A stretch of DNA of 64,000 nucleotides from Megasphaera cerevisiae DSM 20462 (GTDB lineage Bacteria > Bacillota > Negativicutes > Veillonellales > Megasphaeraceae), in NCBI RefSeq assembly GCF_001045675.1, contig NZ_LEKT01000005.1:32193-96192 (forward strand), in the 5' to 3' direction. Below are positions 8,929 to 17,184 of the stretch, piece by piece. Positions within the stretch are counted from its first letter, which is position 1; each line of letters starts with the position of its first letter. The notes under the pieces were generated by a model, which saw only the letters and a program-made list of their open reading frames with translations, ran no database searches and had not been told where the DNA came from. The position numbers and the translations under genes are program-made.

Positions 8929-9339
8929 TCAGAGGATCTCCTTTTGATTGAGTGTATACAACAGCTTTTGCAGGTCTGTCTGTTCTTTAGTAGTTAGTGA
9001 GGCAAGAAATTGATGTTCCATAGCACGAATTTTTACATTAATTTCAGCAAAGGTATCAGTTCCCTGTTTGGTGAGAGAGATAATACGTTCCCGCCGGTCT
9101 TGTCCTGTCTTCTCCTGAATCCAGCGACGTTGCAGAAACATGTTTTTGATTGCCGTGACAGCAGGTCTTTCAATTTGGTAGTAGCTGGCAATCGGGGCCA
9201 GCGAGGTCTGCCGGTGATGTGACAGATACACGATAAAGACCCATTGAGAATAGGTAATCCCGTAAGGCCGCAAGACGGTGTTGGTGGCACTGATCATGCG
9301 GCGTGTGGCGAAAGATAGTTCCTGAAATAAAGGATACAT
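8929..9339 (-). CDS. MarR family transcriptional regulator
   Basis: This 136-residue protein has the MarR winged helix: YGITYSQWVFIVYL, then the recognition helix IERPAVTAIKNMFLQRRW and the wing DRRERIISLTKQG. ATG 9339 has AGGGAG 8 bases upstream; a TTG at 9357 is less likely. The stop overlaps the natural MFS start (TGATG), so the two form a coupled operon in which the regulator probably controls the exporter and itself. A 53-bp palindrome covers its promoter. Confidence 0.9.
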   Translation of the reverse strand: MYPLFQELSFATRRMISATNTVLRPYGITYSQWVFIVYLSHHRQTSLAPIASYYQIERPAVTAIKNMFLQRRWIQEKTGQDRRERIISLTKQGTDTFAEINVKIRAMEHQFLASLTTKEQTDLQKLLYTLNQKEIL

Positions 9340-9357
9340 ACAAGCACTCCCTGTCAA

Positions 9358-9431
9358 CTATAATAAGCGAAGAATAGTTAATCGACTTAACTATTCTTCG
9401 CTTATTATAGCATTCCCTCTTTAAAAGGCAA
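9358..9431 (-). promoter_or_regulatory. marR promoter with a 24-bp perfect inverted repeat (likely operator)
   Basis: Arms at 9358-9381 and 9387-9410 are exact reverse complements around a 5-base centre. On the minus strand TTGCCT (9431-9426), a 16-base spacer and TATAAT (9409-9404) form a promoter whose -10 lies in one arm. The palindrome thus spans from the -10 through the start of the marR leader, the place expected for an autorepressor site. In RNA it would also form a very stable 5' hairpin. Confidence 0.75.
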
Positions 9432-9863
9432 GTGAAAAATTATTAAAAGATGCACTAAACGAAATATAAAAATGCAGAATATTATTTTTTATATAAAATA
9501 TTCTGAAAGAATCGCCAAAAGATATTGACTTTAAGCCGAATCAAAGTATTACAGTAGTATCAAATGCAAAATTGATATGCATGCAGATATGTGCCGGCGT
9601 GTATTCAAGCAGTAGAGAGAGACTGTCTGTTTGACAAAAAAATGACAGGTTCTTGACCTGAATTTGTCAATGTACGTGGTAAAATAATATGCATTGTATC
9701 TTTTATTTGAGAATTCATAAGAAAATTTGATTATAATAAGATAAAACGTATATTTTCTTTATCATTATATATGGTCTATACTAGTAAAAAAAATATTGAA
9801 GTACGATACTGATTAATGGTTTGAAAATATGCGTTCATAATGATAGAAAGAAGGAATTAGGGA
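9421..9863. other. AT-rich intergenic region
   Basis: About 440 bases without a gene between the divergent marR and polyferredoxin genes. It contains the nested palindromic segment at 9631-9670 (listed separately). No clear -35/-10 pair for the downstream gene was identified. Confidence 0.55.
9631..9670. promoter_or_regulatory. Nested inverted repeats, possible operator
   Basis: The outer pair is TTGACAAA (9631-9638) and TTTGTCAA (9663-9670); the inner pair is CAGGT (9646-9650) and ACCTG (9656-9660). It lies 194 bases upstream of the polyferredoxin start. The regulator is unknown; the centres of the two repeats are offset by about 2.5 bases. Confidence 0.4.
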
Positions 9864-11276
9864 ATGAGATTGGCACGGAGTGTGACTGCCGGGATTGTGA
9901 TGCTGGTCATAACCGGTTCTTTTTTGGGAATCACGGCACCGGTACTAAATACAATGCAATTTTTTCCGGCACTATTGGCTGCAAACGGTATAGTGCTAAT
10001 AGGCATCGCTGCAGTAACGCTCCTGTTTGGAAGAGTGTATTGTTCTGTTCTCTGTCCGCTGGGCATATGGCAGGATGGTGTTCTTTGGCTTGCTGCGCAT
10101 GGTCATAAAATCCGCCGTCCGTTTTTTTATCGACAAGAAAAGATATATCTGCGATATACAAGCCTTCTTGATCCTTACAGCATTTACGGACGAATGGTGA
10201 TCCATATGCTAGTGCCTTTTTGGCAGCAAGCGGCAGTCAGTTCAACAGGATCTGGAGAATCAGGTGTCATGTATATGCTGTCAGCCCATAAAAATTTGTG
10301 GCAGGGAACGGCAGCGTTTATTCTGTCTGCTGCCTATATTGCTGGAATAGGGATTCTTTCCTGGAAATATGGCCGGCTCTATTGCAATACGATTTGTCCT
10401 GTTGGGACTATCTTGGGGTCTATCAGCCGATTCAGTAAATTTCGCCTGATCTTTCATTCCCGCAAATGTATTCGCTGTGGCCGATGTGAAAAAATCTGCC
10501 GGGCCTCTTGTATTGATATGGAGATGCAAACTGTGGATATGAGCCGCTGTGTCGACTGTATGAATTGTCTGACTGTTTGTCCGCAGAAGGCAATAGTATG
10601 GACGTCACGTTTTTCGTATCAGGTAGTATCATCACACGTGGATGTTGCGGAACCGGCCATGAGCCGCCGAGAAATGATTATTTTGTCCGTCGTTGCCTTG
10701 GGAACGGCAGCTATTGCTCTTTCCAAGCACTATCTGCCGGCAGGAGCTGCCATCATTCCTGCTGCTTCTAAAGGCAGTGCGGTCATGCCGCCAGGTGCTA
10801 TGTTACTTGTACACTTTGCCCAGCGATGTACAGCCTGCCATCTTTGTGTTGGACGTTGTCCCGGGAAAGTGCTTACTTCAAAGCTTATTTCCTATCACGG
10901 TTTTGGGGTATTTCAGCCGCATCTCGATTTTTCGGAGGGAGAATGCGTGTATACGTGTAATCTGTGCAGTCAAGTGTGCCCGACCGGCGCGATACGGCCC
11001 ATAGCTTTGCCAGAGAAGCAGCATCTTAAAATCGGCCGTGCGGTATACTATCCATTCCATTGCCTGATCATTCAGGAGGGAATAGCGTGCGGCATATGTG
11101 CCCGGCATTGTCCGACTAAAGCGATTCAACTGATACCTAAAGAAAGCCGCTGGTTACCGCAAGTAGATAGCAGTGACTGTATCGGCTGCGGTGCTTGTCA
11201 ATATCATTGCCCGGCAACTCCGACCGCGATTACGGTCGAAGCCTTTACTGAGCAAATAGCGTCGAGAAAAAAATAA
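9864..11276 (+). CDS. NapH/NapG-like membrane polyferredoxin
   Basis: This 470-residue protein joins two modules. Residues 1-245 look like NapH: hydrophobic helices, two CxxxCP motifs (Cys60/Cys64 and Cys174/Cys178), then two ferredoxin motifs (Cys202-205-208-212 and 229-232-235-239). At residues 266-290 SRREMIILSVVALGTAAIAL resembles an internal Tat-type signal or anchor, and residues 320-450 carry further clusters (Cys322-325-328-332, 361-365-368-372, 409-412-416, 439-442-445-449), like NapG. It probably passes electrons from the quinone pool or a cytoplasmic donor to an unknown acceptor outside the membrane. No nap reductase genes are nearby. Confidence 0.82.
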   Translation: MRLARSVTAGIVMLVITGSFLGITAPVLNTMQFFPALLAANGIVLIGIAAVTLLFGRVYCSVLCPLGIWQDGVLWLAAHGHKIRRPFFYRQEKIYLRYTSLLDPYSIYGRMVIHMLVPFWQQAAVSSTGSGESGVMYMLSAHKNLWQGTAAFILSAAYIAGIGILSWKYGRLYCNTICPVGTILGSISRFSKFRLIFHSRKCIRCGRCEKICRASCIDMEMQTVDMSRCVDCMNCLTVCPQKAIVWTSRFSYQVVSSHVDVAEPAMSRREMIILSVVALGTAAIALSKHYLPAGAAIIPAASKGSAVMPPGAMLLVHFAQRCTACHLCVGRCPGKVLTSKLISYHGFGVFQPHLDFSEGECVYTCNLCSQVCPTGAIRPIALPEKQHLKIGRAVYYPFHCLIIQEGIACGICARHCPTKAIQLIPKESRWLPQVDSSDCIGCGACQYHCPATPTAITVEAFTEQIASRKK

Positions 11277-11972
11277 TGTATTCCTGTTTTTAGATTTTGA
11301 AACGATTTTGCTGCGTCCTGTGCGGTTCATCACGGGGAATTTGAACACATTATATATTGTTTCTCATGCGGCTATGTAGAACGTTATGGCCGGACGCCCG
11401 CATTTTTTTTGATGTACTAGTTTAATTTTTTAACAAATATTTTAAAAAATCGAAAAAATATATTCTATCATGAAATACAGAAGTACTATATATAAATTAT
11501 TTATAAAAAGCTTCTCTTTTGTTACAAATGTAATATTAATTATCATTTGTAACAAAAGAGGAGCTTTTTTTATTTGAATTGTATCATAATTGTTTTCGTA
11601 CGCTATCCGGAAATAAAGAAGCTGATTTGGATGGGGGAGGGAATATTTTTTCCAAATCAAGTACGTTATTGCTTCTAATTCCATGATTTGGCAAGACCAA
11701 GTGAGCAGCGTTACATGCAGCGCTCTGGCGGCATTGTCAATGCCCAGGACGAATTTGCCAGATAGAAGCAAACGCTGACTATTTATTGTATGTGAATGGT
11801 TTTATATACGATCTGTGCTGTATCCGTGCAGATACAGAGAGTTTATGGATTTTTACGTATCCTTTCTGGTTTGTTAAATTTTTGTTTAAGTTTAGTTCGT
11901 ATACTGATTTCAGACATGATACATATATAATGTACTGCCAGAAGCATACACGGCAGAGAAAGAAGGGTGGAA
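11277..11972. other. Intergenic region without a recognisable gene
   Basis: About 700 bases. It contains the strong hairpin at 11505-11571. A 109-codon frame on the minus strand crosses that hairpin and has no SD or recognisable domain, so I do not call it. The last 200 bases presumably hold the promoter of the epimerase operon. Confidence 0.55.
11505..11571 (+). terminator. Long-stem Rho-independent terminator
   Basis: An arm ending CTCTTTTGTTACAAATG (to 11530) pairs with CATTTGTAACAAAAGAG (from 11544), extends through GCT pairs and ends in a run of seven T. The stem is about 25 bp with a single mismatch. It lies 230 bases after the polyferredoxin stop. Confidence 0.75.
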
Positions 11973-12935
11973 ATGCGTATAGCTGTTACTGGTGGAGCCG
12001 GTTTTATTGGTTCTCATCTTGTTTATAAATTAATATCTTTGGGGCATACCGTTATCGTAATCGATGATTTGAGGCATGGCCTTCGCAGTAATGTTCCTGA
12101 AAAAGCAGGGTTTGTTATGTTAGATATCAAAAGCTCGGCTATATCAGAAATAATAGAAAGAGGTGCGTTTGACTGCATTATCCATTTAGCAGCGCAAACC
12201 CGCGTCGATATATCTATTGAAAATCCGAGGAAAGATGCCGGTTCCAATATTATGGGGACTGTCAACATCTTGGAATGTGCTAAAAAATACGGTGTCAAAC
12301 GCGTTATTTTTGCATCTACGGCTGCGGTTTACGGTGATCCGCCGATTCAGGATCTTCCGCTTGAAGAGCTGCATTCACGGCAGCCTTTATCTTTCTACGG
12401 ACTGAGCAAGATGACTGCAGAAGCTTATTTTGAATTATACCATCAAATTTTTGGCTTAGAGTATATCATTTTTCGTTTTGCCAATGTATATGGTGAACGG
12501 GCAGAGGTTGATGATGAAGGAGGGGTAATTAATATATTTGCTAAAAAAACAGCAAATAACTTGCCTATTTATATATATGGAGATGGTTCACAGTCTCGGG
12601 ATTATATTTATGTTGGTGATATTGTCAATGGGATTGTTGCGGCTCTTCAAACTAAACATGTCAATGAAGTGTATAATTTGAGCACCGGTCAGGAAGTCAC
12701 GCTTTGTGAAATTTTGAATATACTACGTCATATATCTGGGCAGACCTTGACTCCCGTATATAAGGAAAGTCGCAGCGGTGATATTTACCGATCTGTTTTA
12801 TCAAATGAAAAGGCACATCAGCTGCTGTCATGGCATCCGTATATGACGCTTGAAAATGGTTTGGCTAGAACCTATCAATATTTTTTAGATATTTCGCAGC
12901 TTGAAACTGCATCCCAATATGGTGGCGATCTATGA
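11973..12935 (+). CDS. NAD-dependent sugar epimerase/dehydratase (GalE-like)
   Basis: This 320-residue extended SDR protein has the nucleotide motif VTGGAGFIGSHLV at its N-terminus, DLRHG, the LAAQ segment, and the catalytic FYGLSK with Tyr and Lys. The family interconverts UDP-glucose/galactose or related sugar nucleotides. ATG 11973 follows AGAAGGG; a GTG two codons earlier is possible. The stop overlaps the next gene, an ArnT-like glycosyltransferase, as ATGA, which suggests a role in envelope glycan or lipid A modification. The exact sugar is not deducible. Confidence 0.87.
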   Translation: MRIAVTGGAGFIGSHLVYKLISLGHTVIVIDDLRHGLRSNVPEKAGFVMLDIKSSAISEIIERGAFDCIIHLAAQTRVDISIENPRKDAGSNIMGTVNILECAKKYGVKRVIFASTAAVYGDPPIQDLPLEELHSRQPLSFYGLSKMTAEAYFELYHQIFGLEYIIFRFANVYGERAEVDDEGGVINIFAKKTANNLPIYIYGDGSQSRDYIYVGDIVNGIVAALQTKHVNEVYNLSTGQEVTLCEILNILRHISGQTLTPVYKESRSGDIYRSVLSNEKAHQLLSWHPYMTLENGLARTYQYFLDISQLETASQYGGDL

Positions 12936-14437
12936 ATATATGGAAAAAATACAACTATCTTTTGATACTGCTTGCAATCTCTTTATGGATTTGTTTTATT
13001 GGTAATAATCAGCTTTTGATTACCGATCCGGTAGAATCAAACTATACGCTTACTGCCAAGGAAATGCTGGCAGCTGGTGATTATATTTCACCACGGATTT
13101 TTGGAAATTATTGGTATGATAAACCCATTTTCTTTTATTGGGAATTGATCGCGGCTTTTTCCATGTTTGGCATGACCGAATTTGCTGCGCGTTTTTTTCC
13201 TGCTTTATTTGGTGTCGCGGGAATCTTTTTGGCCTATTTCTTTACAGGACGCATTTATGATAAAAAAACAGCTTTTGTAACAGCCTTGATACTGATTACC
13301 TCATTGGAATACTTTTATATTTCCAAAGCGGTTATTACGGATATGACATTATTTGTTACTTTTTCAGCGACTCTTATTTCTTTTTATCTGGCTTATAGTG
13401 AAAAGAAAACGTATTTTTATTATATTGCCTATGCCTGCGCCGGTATTTCTGTTCTGACAAAGGGACCTGTCGGATTGGTACAACCCGGGCTTATTATTTT
13501 GCTGTTTTTGATTTGGCGGCGTGATATGAAGGCGTTACTGCATATGAAGCTTCTGACGGGATTATGCTTATTTACCATCAGTACCGGTTTATGGTATATT
13601 CCCATGTATATAATGCATGACGGGAATTTTGTCAGTCAGTTTATCGGTGTCCATAATATATTGCGTGCGACTGTATCGGAGCATCCCCGGTATGATGTGT
13701 GGTACTATTATATTATTATATTTTTTATGGGATTTTTCCCTTGGGTATTGACGCTGCCACTGGCTGTACAGAAATATCGGATTTGGGATAAATTACATCA
13801 AGGCAGGTATATATGCCAACGCGTGTGTGCACCGAGTGCATTGGATATGAGGCTGCAATTTTTGATTTCATGGGTGATTGTTGTCTTTGTTTTTTATCAG
13901 TGTGTTGCTACTAAATATGTAACATATACATTCCCTTACATGATTCCTATTGCGATTGGATTTGCAGTATATCTTAGAGATCACAAAAAAATCATCCAAG
14001 TTATTGCCGGAATCAGTATTGCCGGATATACTGCATTGACTTTTTTGGTCGCCATACCGGCTTGCCGCGACGCTTCGGCATGGGATGCGGCGCAGATTGT
14101 AAGGGCTGCGGCAGACAATACTTCCTGTGTTGTTACCTATGGCGGGCGTTATCCCGTGTCATTGGCGTACTATTCCGGCTATGCTGCTAAAAGATTGAAA
14201 CCCGCTGCCGATATTCCCGAAGTATTGCCAGGAAATATTAGTTGGAACGCTAAAAATGTCATGCCTTTTTTAGCTATCGAGGAAATACCCGTATCAGGAT
14301 CCGTAATTGCTGTCATCCATGAAAAAGAAAAAAAAGTTTTTTTAGAGGAAATACCAGGACAATGGCAGCAGATTGGCAAAGGCGGAGTATGGTATATCTA
14401 TCGCCGTACTGCCGGATATGATACAATACATTTGTAA
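12932..14437 (+). CDS. ArnT/PMT family membrane glycosyltransferase
   Basis: The 501-residue protein has a GT-C fold: an N-terminal helix, the acidic pair of the first periplasmic loop in TDPVESNYTLTAKEML, the segment YWYDKPIFFYW (typical for ArnT-like enzymes), about ten further helices and a soluble C-terminal domain from about residue 385. Such enzymes move a sugar from a polyprenyl-phosphate carrier onto lipid A or protein. It overlaps the epimerase gene by four bases, so the pair probably works together on envelope decoration. Confidence 0.85.
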   Translation: MNIWKKYNYLLILLAISLWICFIGNNQLLITDPVESNYTLTAKEMLAAGDYISPRIFGNYWYDKPIFFYWELIAAFSMFGMTEFAARFFPALFGVAGIFLAYFFTGRIYDKKTAFVTALILITSLEYFYISKAVITDMTLFVTFSATLISFYLAYSEKKTYFYYIAYACAGISVLTKGPVGLVQPGLIILLFLIWRRDMKALLHMKLLTGLCLFTISTGLWYIPMYIMHDGNFVSQFIGVHNILRATVSEHPRYDVWYYYIIIFFMGFFPWVLTLPLAVQKYRIWDKLHQGRYICQRVCAPSALDMRLQFLISWVIVVFVFYQCVATKYVTYTFPYMIPIAIGFAVYLRDHKKIIQVIAGISIAGYTALTFLVAIPACRDASAWDAAQIVRAAADNTSCVVTYGGRYPVSLAYYSGYAAKRLKPAADIPEVLPGNISWNAKNVMPFLAIEEIPVSGSVIAVIHEKEKKVFLEEIPGQWQQIGKGGVWYIYRRTAGYDTIHL

Positions 14438-14464
14438 TGTTTAGTACCGGAAAGGGGCGATGGG

Positions 14465-14923
14465 ATGAAAATAGTAGATGGAACCAACCATTTAGATGCA
14501 ATCAAAGCTTTGATTGTTGAATATACACAATCTCTCCAGCGTGATTTAACTTTTCAAGGACTGGCGGAAGAATTGGCTTGTTTAGAACGGAAATATGCTC
14601 CGCCGGCAGGAAGACTGCTGGCGGCCGTTACTGAAGAAGGTCACGTTGCCGGATGTGTGGCTTATCACCGTCACACGAATACACGGTGTGAGATGAAACG
14701 GCTGTATGTTCAGCCTGCATATCGTTGTGAACATACTGGACAGGTACTGATTGCGGCTATTATTGAGGCAGCACGTCAGGATGGCTATACTGAAATGGTT
14801 CTTGATACGCTGTACCCCATGCAGCGTGCTATTTATTTATATAAGCAATTTGGTTTTGAGGAAATAGATGCCTACTATGATAATCCTATGAAAGACGTAC
14901 TTTACATGAGAAAGGTTCTGTAA
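14465..14923 (+). CDS. GNAT family N-acetyltransferase
   Basis: The 152-residue protein has the GNAT core: a strand with VAGCVAYHRH, then CEMKRLYVQPAYRCEHTGQVL, in which the acetyl-CoA loop QxxxGxG/A is degenerate (YRCEHTGQ), followed by MVLDTLYPMQRAIYLYKQFGF. The substrate is unknown. It starts 27 bases after the glycosyltransferase with AAAGGGGCGATGG upstream, so it may be the third gene of that operon. The altered acetyl-CoA loop could affect activity. Confidence 0.85.
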   Translation: MKIVDGTNHLDAIKALIVEYTQSLQRDLTFQGLAEELACLERKYAPPAGRLLAAVTEEGHVAGCVAYHRHTNTRCEMKRLYVQPAYRCEHTGQVLIAAIIEAARQDGYTEMVLDTLYPMQRAIYLYKQFGFEEIDAYYDNPMKDVLYMRKVL

Positions 14924-15061
14924 AAAGAATATATAAGGGATCCATTATACCATAAATCTTTTTTAGTCATTTGTAACTGTGCTTTTATTGATATAGTTTT
15001 GTCACATAACTGTAACTTTTGCGCCGTATACTAAATGTATCAACTAAAGGGAGTGATACAC

Positions 15062-15325
15062 ATGATGAAACGCATAAAAAACATATTTAAAATGACATTG
15101 GTATTGGCATTGATGCTTACCACTTTCAGTGGAACCGCAGCTATACAGGCAGCTGGGCCGAGAGCACCATACCATTGGGATCAGCGGGATGATCGGAACC
15201 GACATCATGATTGGGACAAGGATCACAGGGATCGTGACGAAAAAAAGGATGATAACGCCAATAAAAAGATTAATTGGGCATTAGGCTTGGCAGCAGTGGC
15301 AGCAGTGGTTGCGATTGCAAAATAA
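15062..15325 (+). CDS. Small exported protein with charged Asp/Arg/His region
   Basis: An 87-residue product starting at ATG 15062 behind AAAGGGAG. Residues 1-32 form a signal peptide (MMKRIKNIFK, then MTLVLALMLTTFSGTAA, cleavage near IQAA). The mature part is dominated by Asp, Arg, His and Lys (HWDQRDDRNRHHDWDKDHRD) and ends in a hydrophobic stretch ALGLAAVAAVVAIA. It could bind metal or a polyanion in the envelope; that is a guess. No family is recognised. A terminator follows at 15386. Confidence 0.7.
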   Translation: MMKRIKNIFKMTLVLALMLTTFSGTAAIQAAGPRAPYHWDQRDDRNRHHDWDKDHRDRDEKKDDNANKKINWALGLAAVAAVVAIAK

Positions 15326-15385
15326 TAAACAAATAAAAGAACCATTGAAAAAAATTCTTGTATCATATGAAAAGCTGTCATATAT

Positions 15386-15434
15386 AAAAAGCTTTATCTG
15401 CAAATACGCATTATTAGCAGATGAAGCTTTTTTT
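15386..15434 (+). terminator. Rho-independent terminator
   Basis: AAAAAGCTTTATCTGC (15386-15401) pairs with GCAGATGAAGCTTTTTTT (15417-15434). It closes the small exported protein transcript. Confidence 0.8.
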
Positions 15435-15571
15435 GACTTTATAAGAAAAAAAGACAGTCCTGTATTTCCAATTTCTTTTTTATCATGATTTGCTTAAAAT
15501 ATTTGGTTTATAAAAGATAAATATATGAAATATATCAAGAATACGCATCTTTGTAGATAGAGTACAATTAA

Positions 15572-15696
15572 GTTCGCAAAAGTAAAAAAAGGAAAAAGCC
15601 ATCAAAACTCCGAAAATCCTAAAATTATTACCGAGCTTCAACTACAATTAGCAAAGACTGCTTAATCCCATTCGGAGGTTGATGGTTTTTGCGAAC
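15572..15696. mobile_element. MITE-like or degenerate IS fragment
   Basis: The ends GTTCGCAAAA (15572-15581) and TTTTGCGAAC (15687-15696) are perfect inverted repeats; further in, CCATCAA and CTCCGAA also recur in inverted orientation with a 16-base insertion on the left. A short open frame inside ends QLQLAKTA then stop. No clear target duplication is visible. It may be a miniature element or a remnant of an insertion sequence. Confidence 0.4.
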
Positions 15697-15856
15697 ATTG
15701 CTTGACACTATCCACAAAGCCCTATTTTATGCTGTTTTGAATGAATTTGAATAAATTTAATATATATGCTGGTATTACAAGAATAAGTATATCTTTTGTA
15801 AAAAAATGCCATAGAAAAATATGTTTTCAGCCGCAGCTATTAAATTTGATGCTATC

Positions 15857-15897
15857 AAAAAAAGTCCGCTGAGCATGATGCTTCTCTGCGGACTTTA
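15857..15897 (-). terminator. Rho-independent terminator of the aminopeptidase gene
   Basis: On the minus strand TAAAGTCCGC pairs with GCGGACTTT followed by a run of T; it lies ten bases past the aminopeptidase stop. Confidence 0.8.
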
Positions 15898-15906
15898 GCC
15901 GGAATT

Positions 15907-17139
15907 CTATTGCACCCAATCTCCCTTTGTAAATATAGGAACAGGCATACCATCCTTGGTAGTGCCGGTAATGGCAAGGTCTTTTGAACCGACCATGAAG
16001 TCGACATGAATCATAGAGTCGTTGATACCTGCCTTGGCGGCATCTTTTTTGGAAAGGGCGGCGCCGTTTTCAAGGCATGTCGGATAGGCCGCACCTAAAG
16101 CTAAATGGCAGGACGCATTTTCATCAAAAAGCGTTTCATAAAACAGAATATTCGATAATGAAATGGGGGAATGATATGGAATCAGGGCAACTTCGCCAAG
16201 GCGGCAAGCGCCTTCGTCGATGGTGATAAGTTGCTGAAGAATATCTTCACCCTTTTCGGCGTGTACTTCTATTACTTTGCCGTCTTTAAATGTCAAATTG
16301 AAGTTATCAATGATATTCCCGTTATAGACAAGTGGTTTGGTATTGTACACAATGCCATTTACGTTATTTGCCTGTGGTGCTGAGTAAATTTCCTCTGTAG
16401 GGATATTGGCGTTAAAAAGAATGTGGTTGGCAGTTTCTTCTGTACCGCCCTGCCAGACATGTGTTTCAGGAAGGCCGATTGTTAAATCAGTTCCCAGCGA
16501 ATTTGTATAATGAAGACTGATGAAATGGTGTTCTGTCATCCAAGTGCGGCGTACAAGCAGCGTTTTTAGATGAGCATCCCAATCTGCCATAGGATCTGAG
16601 CCGTCTGCACGAGACGAATGAATAATTTGTTTCCATAATAATTCATAGGCCTCTTCTTCCGTTTGCTTTGGATATAGGAGATGGGCCCAGATGCGACTGG
16701 GGACAGCTGCGACCAGCCATGTTGTTTTTGAGGCCATCATGCCATCTATGTATTCCTTAAGAGCTGTGTTTTGTGCTTTTTGCCAGGCAAAGATTTTTTT
16801 AGTGTCAATGCCATTCATTAAATATGGATTAGCCGAAATAAGACTCAGAAATGCGGCACCCTTGTGGTAATAATAGAGACTGAAATCGCGGCGCCAGTCT
16901 GGCAGTGTGTCAAATTGCGCAATCGTTTCGTATTCATATCGGAGCCGGGAAGTAGTATCACAGCGCCAGTTGAATACGACTTGAGAAGCACCATACTCAT
17001 AGGCTTCCTTTGTCAAAATGGCAGTAAATTCACTGGCTTCAACAGGTGTATTTACGACGAGAATTTGTCCCTTTTGTATGTTAAGGCCTTTTTTTAAAAG
17101 TACCTTTGCATAAGCTTGCAGGGTATGATTTGATACCAT
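15907..17139 (-). CDS. M29 family metallo-aminopeptidase (AmpS/PepS)
   Basis: The 410-residue protein is full length for the M29 thermophilic aminopeptidase family. The C-terminal half has the metal ligands in typical context: GEVALIPYHSPIS, LFYETLFDENASCHLALG and DSMIHVDFMVGS, where the Glu, His and Asp residues bind two metal ions. It releases N-terminal residues from peptides in the cytoplasm. ATG 17139 has AAGGAG 9 bases upstream; a GTG three codons earlier is inferior. It is probably transcribed alone, with a terminator downstream. Confidence 0.9.
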   Translation of the reverse strand: MVSNHTLQAYAKVLLKKGLNIQKGQILVVNTPVEASEFTAILTKEAYEYGASQVVFNWRCDTTSRLRYEYETIAQFDTLPDWRRDFSLYYYHKGAAFLSLISANPYLMNGIDTKKIFAWQKAQNTALKEYIDGMMASKTTWLVAAVPSRIWAHLLYPKQTEEEAYELLWKQIIHSSRADGSDPMADWDAHLKTLLVRRTWMTEHHFISLHYTNSLGTDLTIGLPETHVWQGGTEETANHILFNANIPTEEIYSAPQANNVNGIVYNTKPLVYNGNIIDNFNLTFKDGKVIEVHAEKGEDILQQLITIDEGACRLGEVALIPYHSPISLSNILFYETLFDENASCHLALGAAYPTCLENGAALSKKDAAKAGINDSMIHVDFMVGSKDLAITGTTKDGMPVPIFTKGDWVQ

Positions 17140-17184
17140 AATAGTCACTCCTTATACATAATAGATTCATACTATAATACTATA

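Larger units (their letters stand above)
15326..15906. other. Intergenic region with terminators and a small inverted-repeat element
   Basis: About 580 bases with no full gene: a plus-strand terminator (15386-15434), a 125-bp element bounded by GTTCGCAAAA inverted repeats (15572-15696), and a minus-strand terminator (15857-15897). Confidence 0.7.

Noticed and set aside
9821..10108. 95-codon plus-strand frame overlapping the start of the polyferredoxin gene
   Set aside because: It is a shifted-frame shadow of a gene with clear cysteine motifs.
11442..11771. 109-codon frame on the minus strand
   Set aside because: It runs through the long terminator hairpin at 11505-11571, has no good SD and no recognisable domain.
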